A DNA stretch of 64,000 bases, from NCBI GenBank assembly GCA_020746995.1, contig JAGPXD010000004.1, forward strand, positions 1,116,001 through 1,180,000. The letters are read 5' to 3'. Shown one piece after another: positions 13,201 through 24,612 of this stretch (positions are counted from its first letter, which is position 1; each line of letters opens with the position of its first letter). Source of the DNA: Plectosphaerella cucumerina (lineage: Eukaryota > Ascomycota > Sordariomycetes > Glomerellales > Plectosphaerellaceae). Position numbers and translations under genes: made by a program. Below the pieces are notes generated by a model that saw only the letters and a list, made by a program, of their open reading frames with translations, did no database searches and had not been told where the DNA came from.

Positions 13201-13207
13201 TGACTCA
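13201..13207. promoter_or_regulatory. Second Gcn4/Cpc1-type site upstream of ilv5
   Basis: Perfect TGACTCA, 433 nt ahead of the ilv5 start and 184 nt after the first copy. Two copies within 200 nt in the promoter of a branched-chain amino acid gene fit cross-pathway control. Binding is inferred. Confidence 0.55.
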
Positions 13208-13266
13208 TCCAGTGAGAGGAGCTGGGGGGCCGGGAACAAGCCGCACATGTCGCGGGTACCAGGCCC

Positions 13267-13276
13267 CCGGCCCCGG
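13267..13276. promoter_or_regulatory. Leu3-type site upstream of ilv5
   Basis: CCGGCCCCGG matches the CCGGNNCCGG palindrome bound by Leu3 Zn2Cys6 regulators of leucine and branched-chain amino acid genes. It lies 367 nt ahead of the ilv5 start and 60 nt after a TGACTCA site. GC-rich DNA raises the chance of a random match. Confidence 0.5.
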
Positions 13277-13633
13277 ACCCTGCGTCGCCCCAATGTCTCG
13301 AGTACCCAATGGACACCCCGGCAACGAGCAAGGGCAGGAGCGACCACGACCTTGGTGCAGGAGCCAGCTCCAGACTATGGCCGAAGTCGGTGAGCTCTGA
13401 CCACTGCGAACGGCTGCCGGTCCAGTAAAAAATTTCCCCATTCCAATTGACCAGTGCACATCGGCCTCGCTCGCTCCGGCCTCGTCCCGTCGTCCACAGT
13501 ACCCGGGAAACTCGAACCTTTCCCACTTTCCCTCTTAAACTCTCCCCCCTTTCAATTCAATCCCACGATCCTACGATCCCCCCTCTCAAGACACTCTCCT
13601 CTCCTCCCCTTCCATCACACTTCTCCAGACACA

Positions 13634-15072
13634 ATGGCCTCCAGAAGCTTCTCCAAGGCGCTGCGCTCGCCCATGGCGCGCCAGCTGACCTCGTCGACTG
13701 CCGCTCAGCAGCGCACCTTCGTTGCCGCCAGGACTCTCGTCCGCGCCACCGCCCAGGTGTCCAAGGCCGCCACCGCCTCGCCCGTCCAGCAGCAGATTCG
13801 CGGCGTCAAGACCGTTGACTTTGCCGGCCACAAGGAGGACGTCTACGGTATGCAGGAAGCGCATTGAGTCACCCGGGAGATGAGACGCTCGTGGGCGAGT
13901 CATTTGAGCAGAAAGCTGACATTTGTATCTTTATGCAGAGCGCTCCGACTGGCCCCAGGAGAAGCTCCTTGTGAGTGGTCCCCAGAAGACTCCGTTCCAG
14001 ATGAACGGCCTACTGACAGTTGTTCCCAGGAGTTCTTCAAGGACGACACCCTCGCCCTCATCGGCTACGGCTCGCAGGGCCACGGCCAGGGCCTGAACCT
14101 CCGCGACAACGGCCTCAACGTCATCGTCGGTGTCCGCAAGGAGGGCAAGTCCTGGCAGGACGCCATCCAGGACGGCTGGGTCCCCGGCAAGAACCTGTTC
14201 GAGGTCGATGAGGCCATCTCCAAGGGCACCATTGTCATGAACCTGCTCTCCGACGCCGCCCAGTCCGAGACGTGGCCCCACATCAAGCCCCAGATCACCA
14301 AGGGCAAGGTTAGTCACTCTCTCTTCACCAGTCCCTCCATCCCATGGCTTTCGACTAACGTGTGTGCCCCTCTCAGACCCTCTACTTCTCCCACGGCTTC
14401 TCCCCCGTCTTCAAGGACATCACCAAGGTTGATGTCCCTACCGACGTCGACGTCATCCTCGTCGCCCCCAAGGGCTCGGGCCGCACTGTCCGCTCCCTCT
14501 TCCGCGAGGGCCGCGGCATCAACTCGTCCTTCGCCGTCTTCCAGGACGTCACCGGCACCGCCCGCGAGAAGGCCCAGGCCCTCGGCGTCGCCGTCGGCTC
14601 CGGCTACCTGTACGAGACGACGTTCGAGAAGGAGGTCTACTCTGACCTCTACGGCGAGCGCGGCTGCCTGATGGGCGGCATCCACGGCATGTTCCTCGCC
14701 CAGTACGAGGTCCTCCGCGAGCGCGGTCACTCCCCCTCCGAGGCCTTCAACGAGACCGTCGAGGAGGCCACCCAGTCGCTGTACCCCCTCATCGGCGCCA
14801 ACGGCATGGACTGGATGTACGAGGCCTGCTCCACCACCGCCCGCCGCGGCGCCATCGACTGGTCCCCCAAGTTCAAGGACGCCCTCAAGCCCGTCTTCAA
14901 CGACCTCTACGACGCCGTCAAGGACGGTTCCGAGACCAAGCGCTCCCTCGAGTACAACGGCCAGAAGGACTACAGGCAAAAGTTCGAGGCCGAGATGGAG
15001 GAGATCCGCGGCCTCGAGATCTGGAGGGCCGGCAAGGCCGTCCGCTCCCTGCGCCCCGAGAACCAGAAGTAA
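13634..15072 (+). CDS. ilv5: Mitochondrial ketol-acid reductoisomerase (acetohydroxyacid reductoisomerase)
   Basis: Exons are 13634-13847, 13939-13970, 14030-14308 and 14377-15072, giving 406 residues, as usual for fungal Ilv5. It converts acetolactate or acetohydroxybutyrate to the dihydroxy acids of valine, leucine and isoleucine synthesis, using NADPH and Mg2+. The N-terminus (MASRSFSKALRSPMARQ and on, Arg/Ser/Ala-rich, no acids for about 60 residues) is a mitochondrial presequence. The Rossmann motif LIGYGSQGHGQGLNLRDNG starts near residue 91. The knotted C-terminal domain has the expected CLMGGIHGMFLAQYE and EACSTTARRGAIDW blocks. Exon 2 is only 32 nt. Expression is probably under amino acid control, given the promoter sites at 13017, 13201 and 13267. 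Confidence 0.96.
13865..13871. promoter_or_regulatory. TGAGTCA inside ilv5 intron 1
   Basis: Reverse complement of the Gcn4/Cpc1 heptamer, in the first intron (13848-13938) of ilv5. It may be an intragenic binding site or a chance match. It is noted because two more copies lie in the promoter. Confidence 0.3.
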
Positions 15073-16270
15073 GCGTGCTGCCGCTACTGATGGTGACTGG
15101 AGGTGTGTAGAGTGTTGATGAAAGAGAGAGACGGGCGGGAGTCGGCGCGCACACACCCCTGCTACGCCTGCACCCGTCCGAGACGTTGGGGGCCCCCGGC
15201 CACCACCCTGGTCCGTTGGCCCCCCGTCTGAAGGGGACATGTCCATGTCTGTATTTTACGCGCTGGGTTCTGCGGGGATCTGGGCTTGTCAAAAAGTTGA
15301 TATCCGGTCGAGCTCGTTCAAATTTCATTGCATGCGAACCTACCTACTTGATCCAAGTCCTGTGATGTCTTCTTATCTGTGTGGTGATGTGATGGTGTGT
15401 ATGTGTACCTGCCAAGCTGCATCCCCAGATTATTGCCACATTGGGACATGATCATGTGAAGTTTATTACCGTCCATGTCGATAGCAGAGCAGGTCGACCA
15501 CATAGCTGGGTGATCACTACAGCCGACCATTACTACGCCACGTATTCTTTCAGAGAGAATTCGCACTTGACAGCTGTTCATGGCTTCTGCTTAGGTACCT
15601 TGTCATAGAAGCAACCTGCATGGTGATCAGCCACTGACACGGCATGAGTTATACGCGAAGCCATGCCCTCAGATACACGCTGAAGAGCACACCGATGTCA
15701 TTATTTCAAGGGACCATCAGCACAAGAAAGAGGCGTGTGACCGCCACTCTGGCAGAACCGGAGATCCTCTGCCCATGCAACGCGCCAACCCGGAAGGCTC
15801 CGAGGACAGCTCATCAGATTGGCCCCCCCTTGCTCGCTCTCGCCCCACGGCTGTCAGCCAACACTGAAATCAAGGGTCAACAACCAGGCCCACCTGCGGG
15901 GAACTTCCGATTCATCTCATCTGGTGTCACATCTCGTATGTGTCAGAGATCCAGCTTCAAGCTAGCACGATCTCCTCGATGCATATCATGGTGGTTACAT
16001 GGCTGCTCCAGCGAAGAGGCCAGAGATGCTTAGGTAGGTCAGAAGGAAGATCGCTCTGTAGTGCTCTCGAGGTCGATTCAGAGTCAGATCGGCCGGTACC
16101 TACACTTCCAGTGTTGAATGTATTTTAAGGGGAGCTGTCTACTGACAACCTCACCACCGAAAACAGACCAGGTATAGTTGAAAATCTTCAGAATATGTAC
16201 AATCTACTTTTAAACTGAACCGCTCTAGGCCATCATAAGCCATTAAAGTCTATCTACCCTCTCCCATGGC
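15073..16270. other. Convergent intergenic region
   Basis: This lies between the 3' ends of ilv5 (plus) and the fusion gene (minus). No coding sequence is supported. The open frames are short and have no coding-like composition. Both 3' UTRs are presumably here. Confidence 0.5.
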
Positions 16271-19200
16271 CTAAAAAGTCGGCGCAACAGGTGCCTCCCT
16301 TCCCTCCATCACAGCCCTCAACTTCAAAGCCCTCAGCGAGCTGTTCGACGGCCTGGTCATCAACCCAGCCCCACTCCGCACGCTGCCCATACTGGCCCTG
16401 CTCATCATGGACATCGACCTCGTCAGTCCCGCGCTCGGGGGACCGCCTGCCGCATGTCCCGCCCCAGCCGCACTGCCACTGCGAGGCCGCGTGTTGAGTC
16501 TGCTCATCATCGATTGCACAGCCGTCTGCGCGTCGAGTTTCTGGCCCGGCGCGGGGGAGCGGTCTCCGATCACAGGGTATCCGCGGCCGAGGGAGACAGC
16601 CCGGGGCCGGCCGAGCTGTGCCATGAGCAGCTCCGATCGGTCGTGCTGCGCCGTCATGGAGAGGTGATGCCGTGTGGGAGAGCGGCTTGATCCGCGGCTC
16701 GAGTTGACTGGTGTCGCCAGCGAACGGTTTGCGTTGAGTCGTAGCATGGCCAGTGAGGCCTCGAGGTCGTTCTCATTGTCTGGTGGAGGTGATGCCGGCC
16801 GGCTCATGTCGATGGCATGCTGCAACTCCGCCTTTTGCGCCGCAGTCAATGTCATGCCCGCCGGAGGCATACGACTGAGCCGGCGGATGGCACGGCTGTT
16901 CTTCTCGACGAAGCTGTTCATGGCCCTCAGGGCACCTGCGTTCTCGCGGCTCGCCAGTACACTCACATCTCCTGTGCTGCGGCCGCGTGCCTGGTGAACC
17001 TCATTCAAGGTCTGAGGCTGCGGCAGCGGGGCGGACAGCCCGGGAGTATTCTTGACTGAACGCAGGGTGTTTGAAACCTGAGCCATGACGTGTTCAAAGT
17101 CAATGTTCTGGTTGGGGTTCGTCCTGGACATGTAGTAGGCTGGGGCCGCCTGATCCTGGAGGGACGGTGAGGCCTTGAGCTCGGCCTTTGTGGCCAGAAC
17201 GAAGAGACTACCGTCGCGGATGCGCCTGCGCACCAGCTCCCAGCGGGTTCGAGCCGGGTTGCGCTCCAGCGTGGGCTGGTAGACAGTTGTTTGTGCGAGC
17301 TGGGCGTAGAAGACGGCCAGTCGGCGGGCCATGCGCTCGAGGACCTGGAGCAGGAAGGCCGACAGGGCCGAGGCGCGGGCAGCTGCTGCGTCAGGATCCG
17401 GGGACGGCCCCGTGCTCTGAGCGATGGTGTCGAAGGCGTCCATGCCAGCACACGCCTCCTCACGAAGATCCTCGAGAAGGGCAATGTCGAGCTCCACGCT
17501 GCGTGCGGCATAGGCAAAGACACCTCGTTCCTGGAACCGGAGGGAGGCGTCGCCGTCACAGACCAGCTGCCCGACGAGAGCGACCTCCCTCGTGCACGTC
17601 GCTGCCTCGGAACTCGTCTTCGCCCTTGCCACTGTGCCCAGCACATCCGGTAGCTTCGTGTCCGCAGCTGGCCCGACGGTGCTCGCGAGGCTGAAGGAGA
17701 GCTTCAACACGAGCTCCTGCAGCTTGGGTCCGAACAGCGCCGCAAAGCCACCCTGCAGAAGACGACTCTGATAGGCGTAAAAGGTGCGTACGGCAATGAT
17801 GTTGGGCAGGTCCTCGCGGAACCAGATATTGTTGCTGCCAGCGGGATCAGCAGAGGAAGAAGTATCGTTCGAAGCGCCCATAATCTCGAACATCTCGAAT
17901 TGATGAGCGACCAGGACCTCAACTGTCGACCGCAGGTAGGCGGACCAAAGATCATACAGCGACGAAATATCATCATCACCGCCATAGTCTGGCTTCGGCG
18001 TCAGGTGACCAACGAAGTATTTGGTCAACAGACTGGCAACCTCGGGGTTATTCGTATGAGCCAGGTTGTCAAAGGACCTCGAGCAATCCACACCCGCGTT
18101 GGACTTGATGATCAACGTGCCTCCCGGGTGGATAGGAGCAAAGTCGGTCACATCGTAGATGCTTCCATGAACGCTGATCCACATGCGAGATCCTGGGCGA
18201 TGACCGGTGTGCAGTGCCAGCTCGGACAGCGGGATAGTAGGGAGGTTGCAGGGCAACGGCTTGGGGGTCATGAAGACGTCCAACATGAAGCGCCTCTCGG
18301 CAAAAGCCTTGTTGATGATGAGATCAACGCTGTCAACCGTGGCTGTGCGGTACTGGTAGATGGCCTTGCGGATTCCGTTCATGACCGAGTCAAAAACGGC
18401 AACAGATCCGCAGACGTAGAGGTAGCCACCCAGACCGCCCTGCTTCTTCGACATGACGAGATCGCAGATCTGGAATCCCTGCTCGACAATGAGGCTGTCG
18501 ATGTAGCGGGGAGGGGTGTGCTTTTCGATCAGATCGCGACTCTCGCAAGACAAGCCTCGAGAGTCCCTTGAGAAAGCAACGTGGACGTCCATGAAGTCGG
18601 CGTTGACGTAGGCGCGCAGCTCGTCCTCGAAGCACAGCTTCTCGCGCGACTGCACGCCAAGGTACAGGATGTTTCGGCCGCCAGAGAGCCCGCTTGCTGC
18701 AAGGCGAGCTTGCCAGAAGCTGCGGAAGGGGGCGATACCGGAGCCGCCAGCAAAAAAGGCACAGGGCGCCATTGAGTCCAGGGGAAGCTGGAATGCCACG
18801 GGTCGGGAAACACCGACAAGGATTTCGTCCAGCTCTGACGAGAACATGCCTTCGGACGCGACGGGAGGGTTGAGGAAGCCGCTGGCAACACCAGCACGGG
18901 GTGCAACCTCCATGCCCTTGGCAAAAGTCGAGCAAAGGCCGTACTCTGCACGAGAGACAGCAAGATCCACGGTGCTGGGCAGTAGGTCGTTGGCGTGGCT
19001 AGCGATGGAGTAGGTTCTCGGCACCTCAAGAGGGATGAGATCGGCAAGCCACGACAGGTTGTCCAGGTCAAAGGCCCGATCCCAGATCTGCTGCGGTGTG
19101 TCCATGACTGCCTCCTGCAGTAGATCACCCAGCGAGCCCCGTACAGGCCACTCTTCTGTCGACAGGACCTGCAAGACAGTGTTGGAGGATGCGTGCAGCA

Positions 19201-21432
19201 TGCCGTGGATCTTGAGGGCCAGGTCCTTGGTGATGGGTGCTAGGTGACCACGGCGGAGAATATCACCCACCGTCAACTTGGGCTTGGCCGTCCTCCTGAC
19301 GGAGCCAAGGTGGTTCTCGAACCGGGCCCAGACACCATCAACCTCTACGGGGACATCGATATATTCTTGAAGACCGAGAGCAGCCATGACCTTGGCGCAC
19401 TCATCCCAGCTGTTCAGGGGCATGATGGCAAGGCGGTCTCCGGGTGCAAACGTGATGCCCGTATTCTCGATATCGAGGGTGACGAGTGCGATAGAGCGGG
19501 TCGGATCGGAATCCACAAAGGACCTGCTCAACACGCGTGTGACGTAGCGACACTCCTCGAAGGTACCGCGCATCTGATGGGGTTCGACCAGCGAGGTTCC
19601 GCGGTAAGGCTCGAGACGCTCCTTCATGGCTTCCGAGAACTGGCGGTGAGTCTCTTCCCAGGGACGTTCACCATCAGCAGCACCAGAGGCACCGTTTGTC
19701 TCTGTGCGTCCGGTTTTGCCAGCCACCTCAAGGATTCCAAACACCTTGTACCGGTGGGCTCCCATGAAGCCACGCTCACCGGTGTAAGCCTCGACAATTC
19801 CGTCCAGGACGCCGATCAGCCGAGGGTCCCCTGATTGCTGGACGAACTCGGGAATCCGGTAATGATATTCGATGGCGGCGATGAAGGCGCGGAGGTTGGA
19901 GGGGAGCCAGGCACGGAGATGGACTCCTTCGGCGCCGAGGAATGATGTGTACCTAGTAGCGGGGTGTCAGCTTGCGATGTGTCAGATACGTCTTGCCAAC
20001 TTACTTCTTGCGTCCAAGAAACGCATCCATGACGAGATAGGGCGGGAACTGCAGTCCTGAGGAGGCAGGACAGCGCTTCGACAACGGTGCTGAGAACTTT
20101 GCCCAACGCACCCACTGCTGCACAGGGACGTAGTTCTCTCCAGAGTTGGGGTTCACAGAGATGGAGTGGAAAGCGTTGGGCATACGCTCCAGGATTTCCT
20201 TGAGTCGGATCATCTCGCAGAGAAGGCCTTCGATGTTACGGTTCATGACGTGTTCCTGGCAAGCGGCGATGGCATCGGGGCCGTGTTGGAAAGAGGCTAG
20301 GTGATGGACTGTTAGTAGGCACCCTGTTATGCAAAACTCCAAGCGTACGAACCTGACGTATCGGCCACGCCCTTGAGGAAGGCCACCTCGGCCCTCTCAC
20401 CAAACATGGGCCAGCGGAGGTCGATGTTGTCGAACCTGGCGATGTAGGGGTAGGTTGATGTGACATCCCTGATCTTGAGGTTGTAGGATGACTGATCCAC
20501 AAATGTGAGGTGCGGCAGGGTGCGTCCCATACGGCGGGAGATCTGGAAGTAAGGAAGCGCGATGCTGAGGGGGATGTTGACGAGCTCCTCGCCTAGATGG
20601 TCGCCCATGCGGCAGCTGGGCTTGAACTTCCTGGGGTTTGACGAGGCGTTGACACCCTCGTTGCCATCGAACTTTTCCTCGAAGCGGTAAATCGAACAGA
20701 GCATCCCCAGTGCCACCAAGGCTGCCCAGAGAGCCTGGTCGGGGATGACTTCCTCAGTACCCTCGACCAGGGGCAGGGCTGCCACTGATTCTCTGACGCG
20801 GCCCCGGGACACGCAGCCGGGCATACGCTCGCACAGATCGGACCAGACACGTCCGGGGGTCCTGGCAAGAGCACCGGGAGATTCTTCGTAGTCTGGAGGG
20901 CAAAAGCCGTGCTCAACACTGAGGTATCCGTCGCGCCAGCCGGTATGGCGGCCGATTTCTTCAGCCCTCAGCATGACCTGCCGCGCGGGAGCGCCGAGGG
21001 CCACGGCCAGAAGGTCTTGTTCGTTGACGTTGAATGCATCCAGCTCGGCTTGTGTCTTGGCCTTGTCGATTTCCTGTACCGAGGGAACATTGGAGTAGAG
21101 AATCTGGTTGATGGAAGTTCTCTCCCTAGATCAAAGTGTTAGTGGGGTTGCATGTACCAAGAGGCGTGGTGTCCCACCTCATGCGAAGCCATTCTTCGGC
21201 ATCGACACCTCTGGGGATCTGTAGCTTGTCAGTTGACAGAAAACAGAGGATGCGTTTTGACCCTTACATCAAAAGCGGCATGGAGATCTCCCGGCTGGCA
21301 GAAGCCAGAGAAAGAGCAGCCGCGGGGTCCCATCCGACTTGTCGACCTGCTCTGCTGTCCTCCGGCTCTGGCACCGCCGGCTGGGCAGCGCCCTCTCTGA
21401 GAGCCCGATACCGGGCACGAGTGGTCGGACAT
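16271..21432 (-). CDS. Fusion: PrnB/IDO-like haem domain, FAD/NADPH reductase, cytochrome b5, unknown tail
   Basis: Proposed exons are 21268-21432, 21178-21218, 20353-21125, 20005-20296 and 16271-19952, all phase-compatible; introns are 49-56 nt; product 1650 residues. Residues 1 to about 520 resemble the indoleamine dioxygenase/PrnB (DUF1864) superfamily, with blocks QISRRMGRTLPHLTF and GFMGAHRYKVFGILEVAGK; H490 is a candidate proximal haem ligand. About 555-960 is a ferredoxin-reductase module of cytochrome P450 reductase type: PRTYSIAS (735-742) for FAD and FAGGSGIAPFRSFWQ (about 824-838) for the nicotinamide nucleotide. No flavodoxin/FMN domain precedes it. About 1014-1077 is a cytochrome b5 domain with haem ligands H1032 (HPGG) and H1056 (AHTNN). 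The last 570 residues are unknown, helical then disordered. I infer a self-sufficient enzyme in which NADPH electrons pass through FAD and b5 haem to a dioxygenase-like haem; substrate unknown. The start is chosen because exon 1 joins in phase and carries two CP motifs; it is the least certain part. Confidence 0.82.
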
Positions 21433-23526
21433 GGTTGAATCTGTGGCGGGGCAACGAAAGCAAAGCTGCGAGAAGGAGAAAAGGTTCGCAAAGATGCCGC
21501 CAGGGCCAATGAATGTAGAATTGTAAGAATGTACAAGCAGATGCTGAAGAGAAGAGGAAGCCGTCTTCACCCACGGCCGATATGTTGAGCAGAACACAAG
21601 CGGGTAATGAAAGGGGGCAAAAGAGGTAGGGGAGGACGCCTGTCCGTGATGGAGCCGTAGTTATTTCCTTCTCGGAGATGTCGAAGCTCCCCTTGCACAG
21701 CAAAAAGCTCAACGCGATGACATGAGCCAGGTGGAGGGAAGGCGCGCAGGAGGCCCTGGTCCCATCAAAGGTGCAACGCCAAACAAGGGCCAAAACAGCG
21801 GCCGACAGGGGGTGGAGAGATGCGTGGTCTGCTCCGGCGATGAGAGAGGTTCATCTTGGGTTGAAGATCCGGCGCTTGGGTTTGGGAGTCGGGGCCGCGG
21901 TCCAGGGGTTTCGCGCCTGGACCTTGGGGCCTGCTTGTAGGGACACTCGCCCGTTGACGCGGACGCTCCCCGGAGATGCTGCGATCCCCCCGTCCAGTCA
22001 GTCCCTGGGCCTGGCGATGAGCTGCTGCGACGTTGAGCACGCACGTCCCCGTCCCCATCGCGTTCTGACGGCCATCGTGGCGCGAGTGGGGGTGATGCGG
22101 GCGACTGCGCGAATCACAGTGATGGCCTCGTTCGAGGACGGGCGAGGCTCCCCGGCAGTCAACGTGCCATCCCAAGATCCAGAACCAGCAGTCCAGCGGT
22201 GCTCTTGACCGACCGGGAGATCCCCAATCGCCAATCCCTGGAGCCGTCCGGGGACATGCCGCTGTGCGGGTCGTGCGTGTTCGACCCGCCCCGAGATGTG
22301 GGCGGCTGGGCGAAGTCGTCGTCGTCGCTGTCGTCGTCTCGTTCTTCTCGCAGCCGTCAGAGTCGTCTCATCTTGTCATGTCTCGGGGACCCGCAGTCGT
22401 TAAGCTTCATGTCGTCCCGGCGTGCATGCTTAAACGTGCCGCAGGCTATTCTTGGCCGCCCGTCGTTCGTTTGCCTGATCAATGCTGCCGAGTCAAGGAC
22501 CTTGGGTCTGCGACGGGCACGTCATCAATCGTGATCGTGACAGAAAGGGGGAGTTGGGCACGCCATCTGGTGCCGTCTGCACTAAGTCGCCAGGTTCCCC
22601 TGAACGGACAACCCGACGTCAACAACATGTTTGAGCGGACGACTTGGGATGACAGATCGGCGAGGGGGCAATGCGGTACGAGAGAAGAGATTTATTCGAG
22701 GGATAGTAGGTAGGGTTTCAGGGGGAAAATTTGGGAGACATCCCGTCGTCGGTGTGGTTGTTGGAATGGAGGCAGGTGCGGTACCCGGGTGGCTCCTCCC
22801 TCCTGTGTTCAAGTTGCTCTGCCTTTCGAACTTGAAGTTCCTACTTTGGCTCAACAAAGGCTGGCCTCGCTAATACCTGGTACCTAAGGTATACAGTGAC
22901 CTAAGAAAGAGTCGAGTAAATGGTTTGAGGTCAACGTTATCCCATTTTACTTTCTTCAAAGCACCATCGGCGTAGATTTTAGGGCTGCATCTGAACCGAC
23001 ATATCTCCTGCTTCGCCTGCGCCCCTAAAAACTGCCATTGGCTCGGAGCAAAACAGCCTCCAATCGGACCCCGCGACATCTAGATAACCTTAACCTCTCC
23101 GCCATCCCTCCGCCACGCTTCAGCATCCCTACTTTGGCTTCACACCGGAATGCAGCCAACCACCCCTCGATATTCAGCGCCCGATCCCCGGGCCAGACAC
23201 TCCCATCGACATCTTGATGCAAACGCTTGGATCCAGCACGTACCTCCATGCATTAGGGCTGTCTATATCAGAGATCGTTTGGGATGTGGCTGCAGCCTGA
23301 TATTCGCAGCTGAAATGCAAGCACCCAGCCACAACGCCCATCAGTCTTCGATGACTACCAATTCTCGAAGAATGACAGCAAGAGGGAACGGGGAAGCCGA
23401 TGCACAAGCCTCTGGACGAAGGGGAATGTCAGACGGGTGATCGAGAACAAAAGAGGCCATGCCGCCGCCGTTGCTACCCCTCGCCGCCACGCCAAGTGCA
23501 TCGTCAACTTCATCCTCCAGTCCAAA
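21433..23526. other. Divergent intergenic region
   Basis: About 2.1 kb between the minus-strand fusion gene and the plus-strand secreted protein gene, so it probably holds both promoters. GTCGTC-type simple sequence occurs near 22315-22360. No gene is supported. Confidence 0.5.
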
Positions 23527-24612
23527 ATGCCCTCGTTCAAGACCGTCTCGGCCAGAGCCGTTGTTATGCTGTTGATCGCCTCTTTTGGCGGCCAAGACAT
23601 GGCTGTTCAAGCTCAAGGTGCCTGCAACGCCGACAACTGTCTACGCCGGCTTCGCAACACCGCCGTTGTATCCAGGGCCCGGGTCTTCTGCTCTGCCTAC
23701 ACCGCAGGTTCCTTCAGTAACGCACCTCTTCCGACCTACGTCGCCGGCTGCAGGGTCTCGGCGCCCGCTATCTCCAGCGCCTGCTCCTGCATCGCGACGA
23801 CCACGACAGCTCGGCCGACGACACCTACCCCGACCACGATTCGCACCACCACGACACCCCCTGCCACAACGTCAGCTCCCGGCGCATGCCAGCCTGTGGT
23901 GAGATATCCCCGGAGTTCTTTCACATCAAGTGGCACATGAAGCTTCTGAACACGAGTCCATAGGCTAACGTTGTATTCAAGACCTCGTACATCACCGATA
24001 CCAACACCGCCACCTCCACTTGCCCATCAGCGTCCGCCTCGTCCTGCCCTCCCCCGCCGTCCACCACTTCTTGCCCGCCAGTGTCCTCCCCTACTTGTGC
24101 TCCAGCGGCAGCGGTGGTTACAGGCCCTCCAGGCTACGAACTGGTGCCCAATTCGCGTAAGTCCTGGCCTTGACAAATGAGCGCAACACAGAGGCCTTGA
24201 TAAGTTGACGAAAACACCCGCCGCAGTCTTCCAATTCGACCCGCCCATCTGGACCAATATCGGAGAAGGCTTCCCCGACAAGCTCGTCAGCATCTCCGCA
24301 GACGGATCCTTCTCTGGCCTGTTTGGCTCGCGTATGCTCAAAATCGAAACCTCTGACTCCCGCCCCCTTGCAGAGGTCCATGTGCGAGTGCCCGTCGTCG
24401 AGAGCCCACATCCTGAAGGCCGCGACTGGAGGGTCACGGCCTGGTTCCGCACCGATGCGAATACAGCTGATTGCCAGCCTTTCATGGGCACTGTTAACCT
24501 CAATACCGGGAGTGGGAACGGATTCCAGCCGGGCAGCGACATTTCAGTCCGGGAGTCAAAATATGTATTCATTCACTGTTTCTCGTACTGCATCTTATCT
24601 ATGTCCAAGTGA
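23527..24612 (+). CDS. Secreted Thr-rich protein with C-terminal beta-rich domain, unknown function
   Basis: Proposed exons are 23527-23898, 23982-24156 and 24227-24612, giving 310 residues. An N-terminal signal peptide is clear (hydrophobic AVVMLLIASFGG core, likely cleavage after AVQA near residue 33). The mature protein starts with a Cys-containing segment (ACNADNCLRRLR, later CSCIA). This is a pattern common in secreted fungal proteins, where it precedes a linker. Next come Thr/Pro-rich linkers that look O-glycosylated, with several CPP/CPS units. The C-terminal part (about residue 185 on) contains FQFDPPIWTNIGEGFPDKLV and reads like a beta-sandwich. I do not recognise the family. The extreme C-terminus is doubtful: after GNGFQPGSDI the frame used ends VFIHCFSYCILSMSK. 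Another frame gives NMYSFTVSRTASYLCPSEKWF, which looks more natural, so a small intron or frameshift near 24540-24570 is possible. Confidence 0.65.

Larger units (their letters stand above)
12542..13633. other. Intergenic region with the ilv5 promoter
   Basis: No gene is seen. The left part is presumably the ubc12 3' UTR. The right part holds amino-acid-control type sites (entered separately), and a C/T-rich leader from about 13500 runs to the ilv5 start. Confidence 0.5.

Noticed and set aside
14314..15246. 310-residue minus-strand open frame opposite ilv5
   Set aside because: Same codon-bias shadow; low-complexity Gly/Leu/Val/Glu composition.
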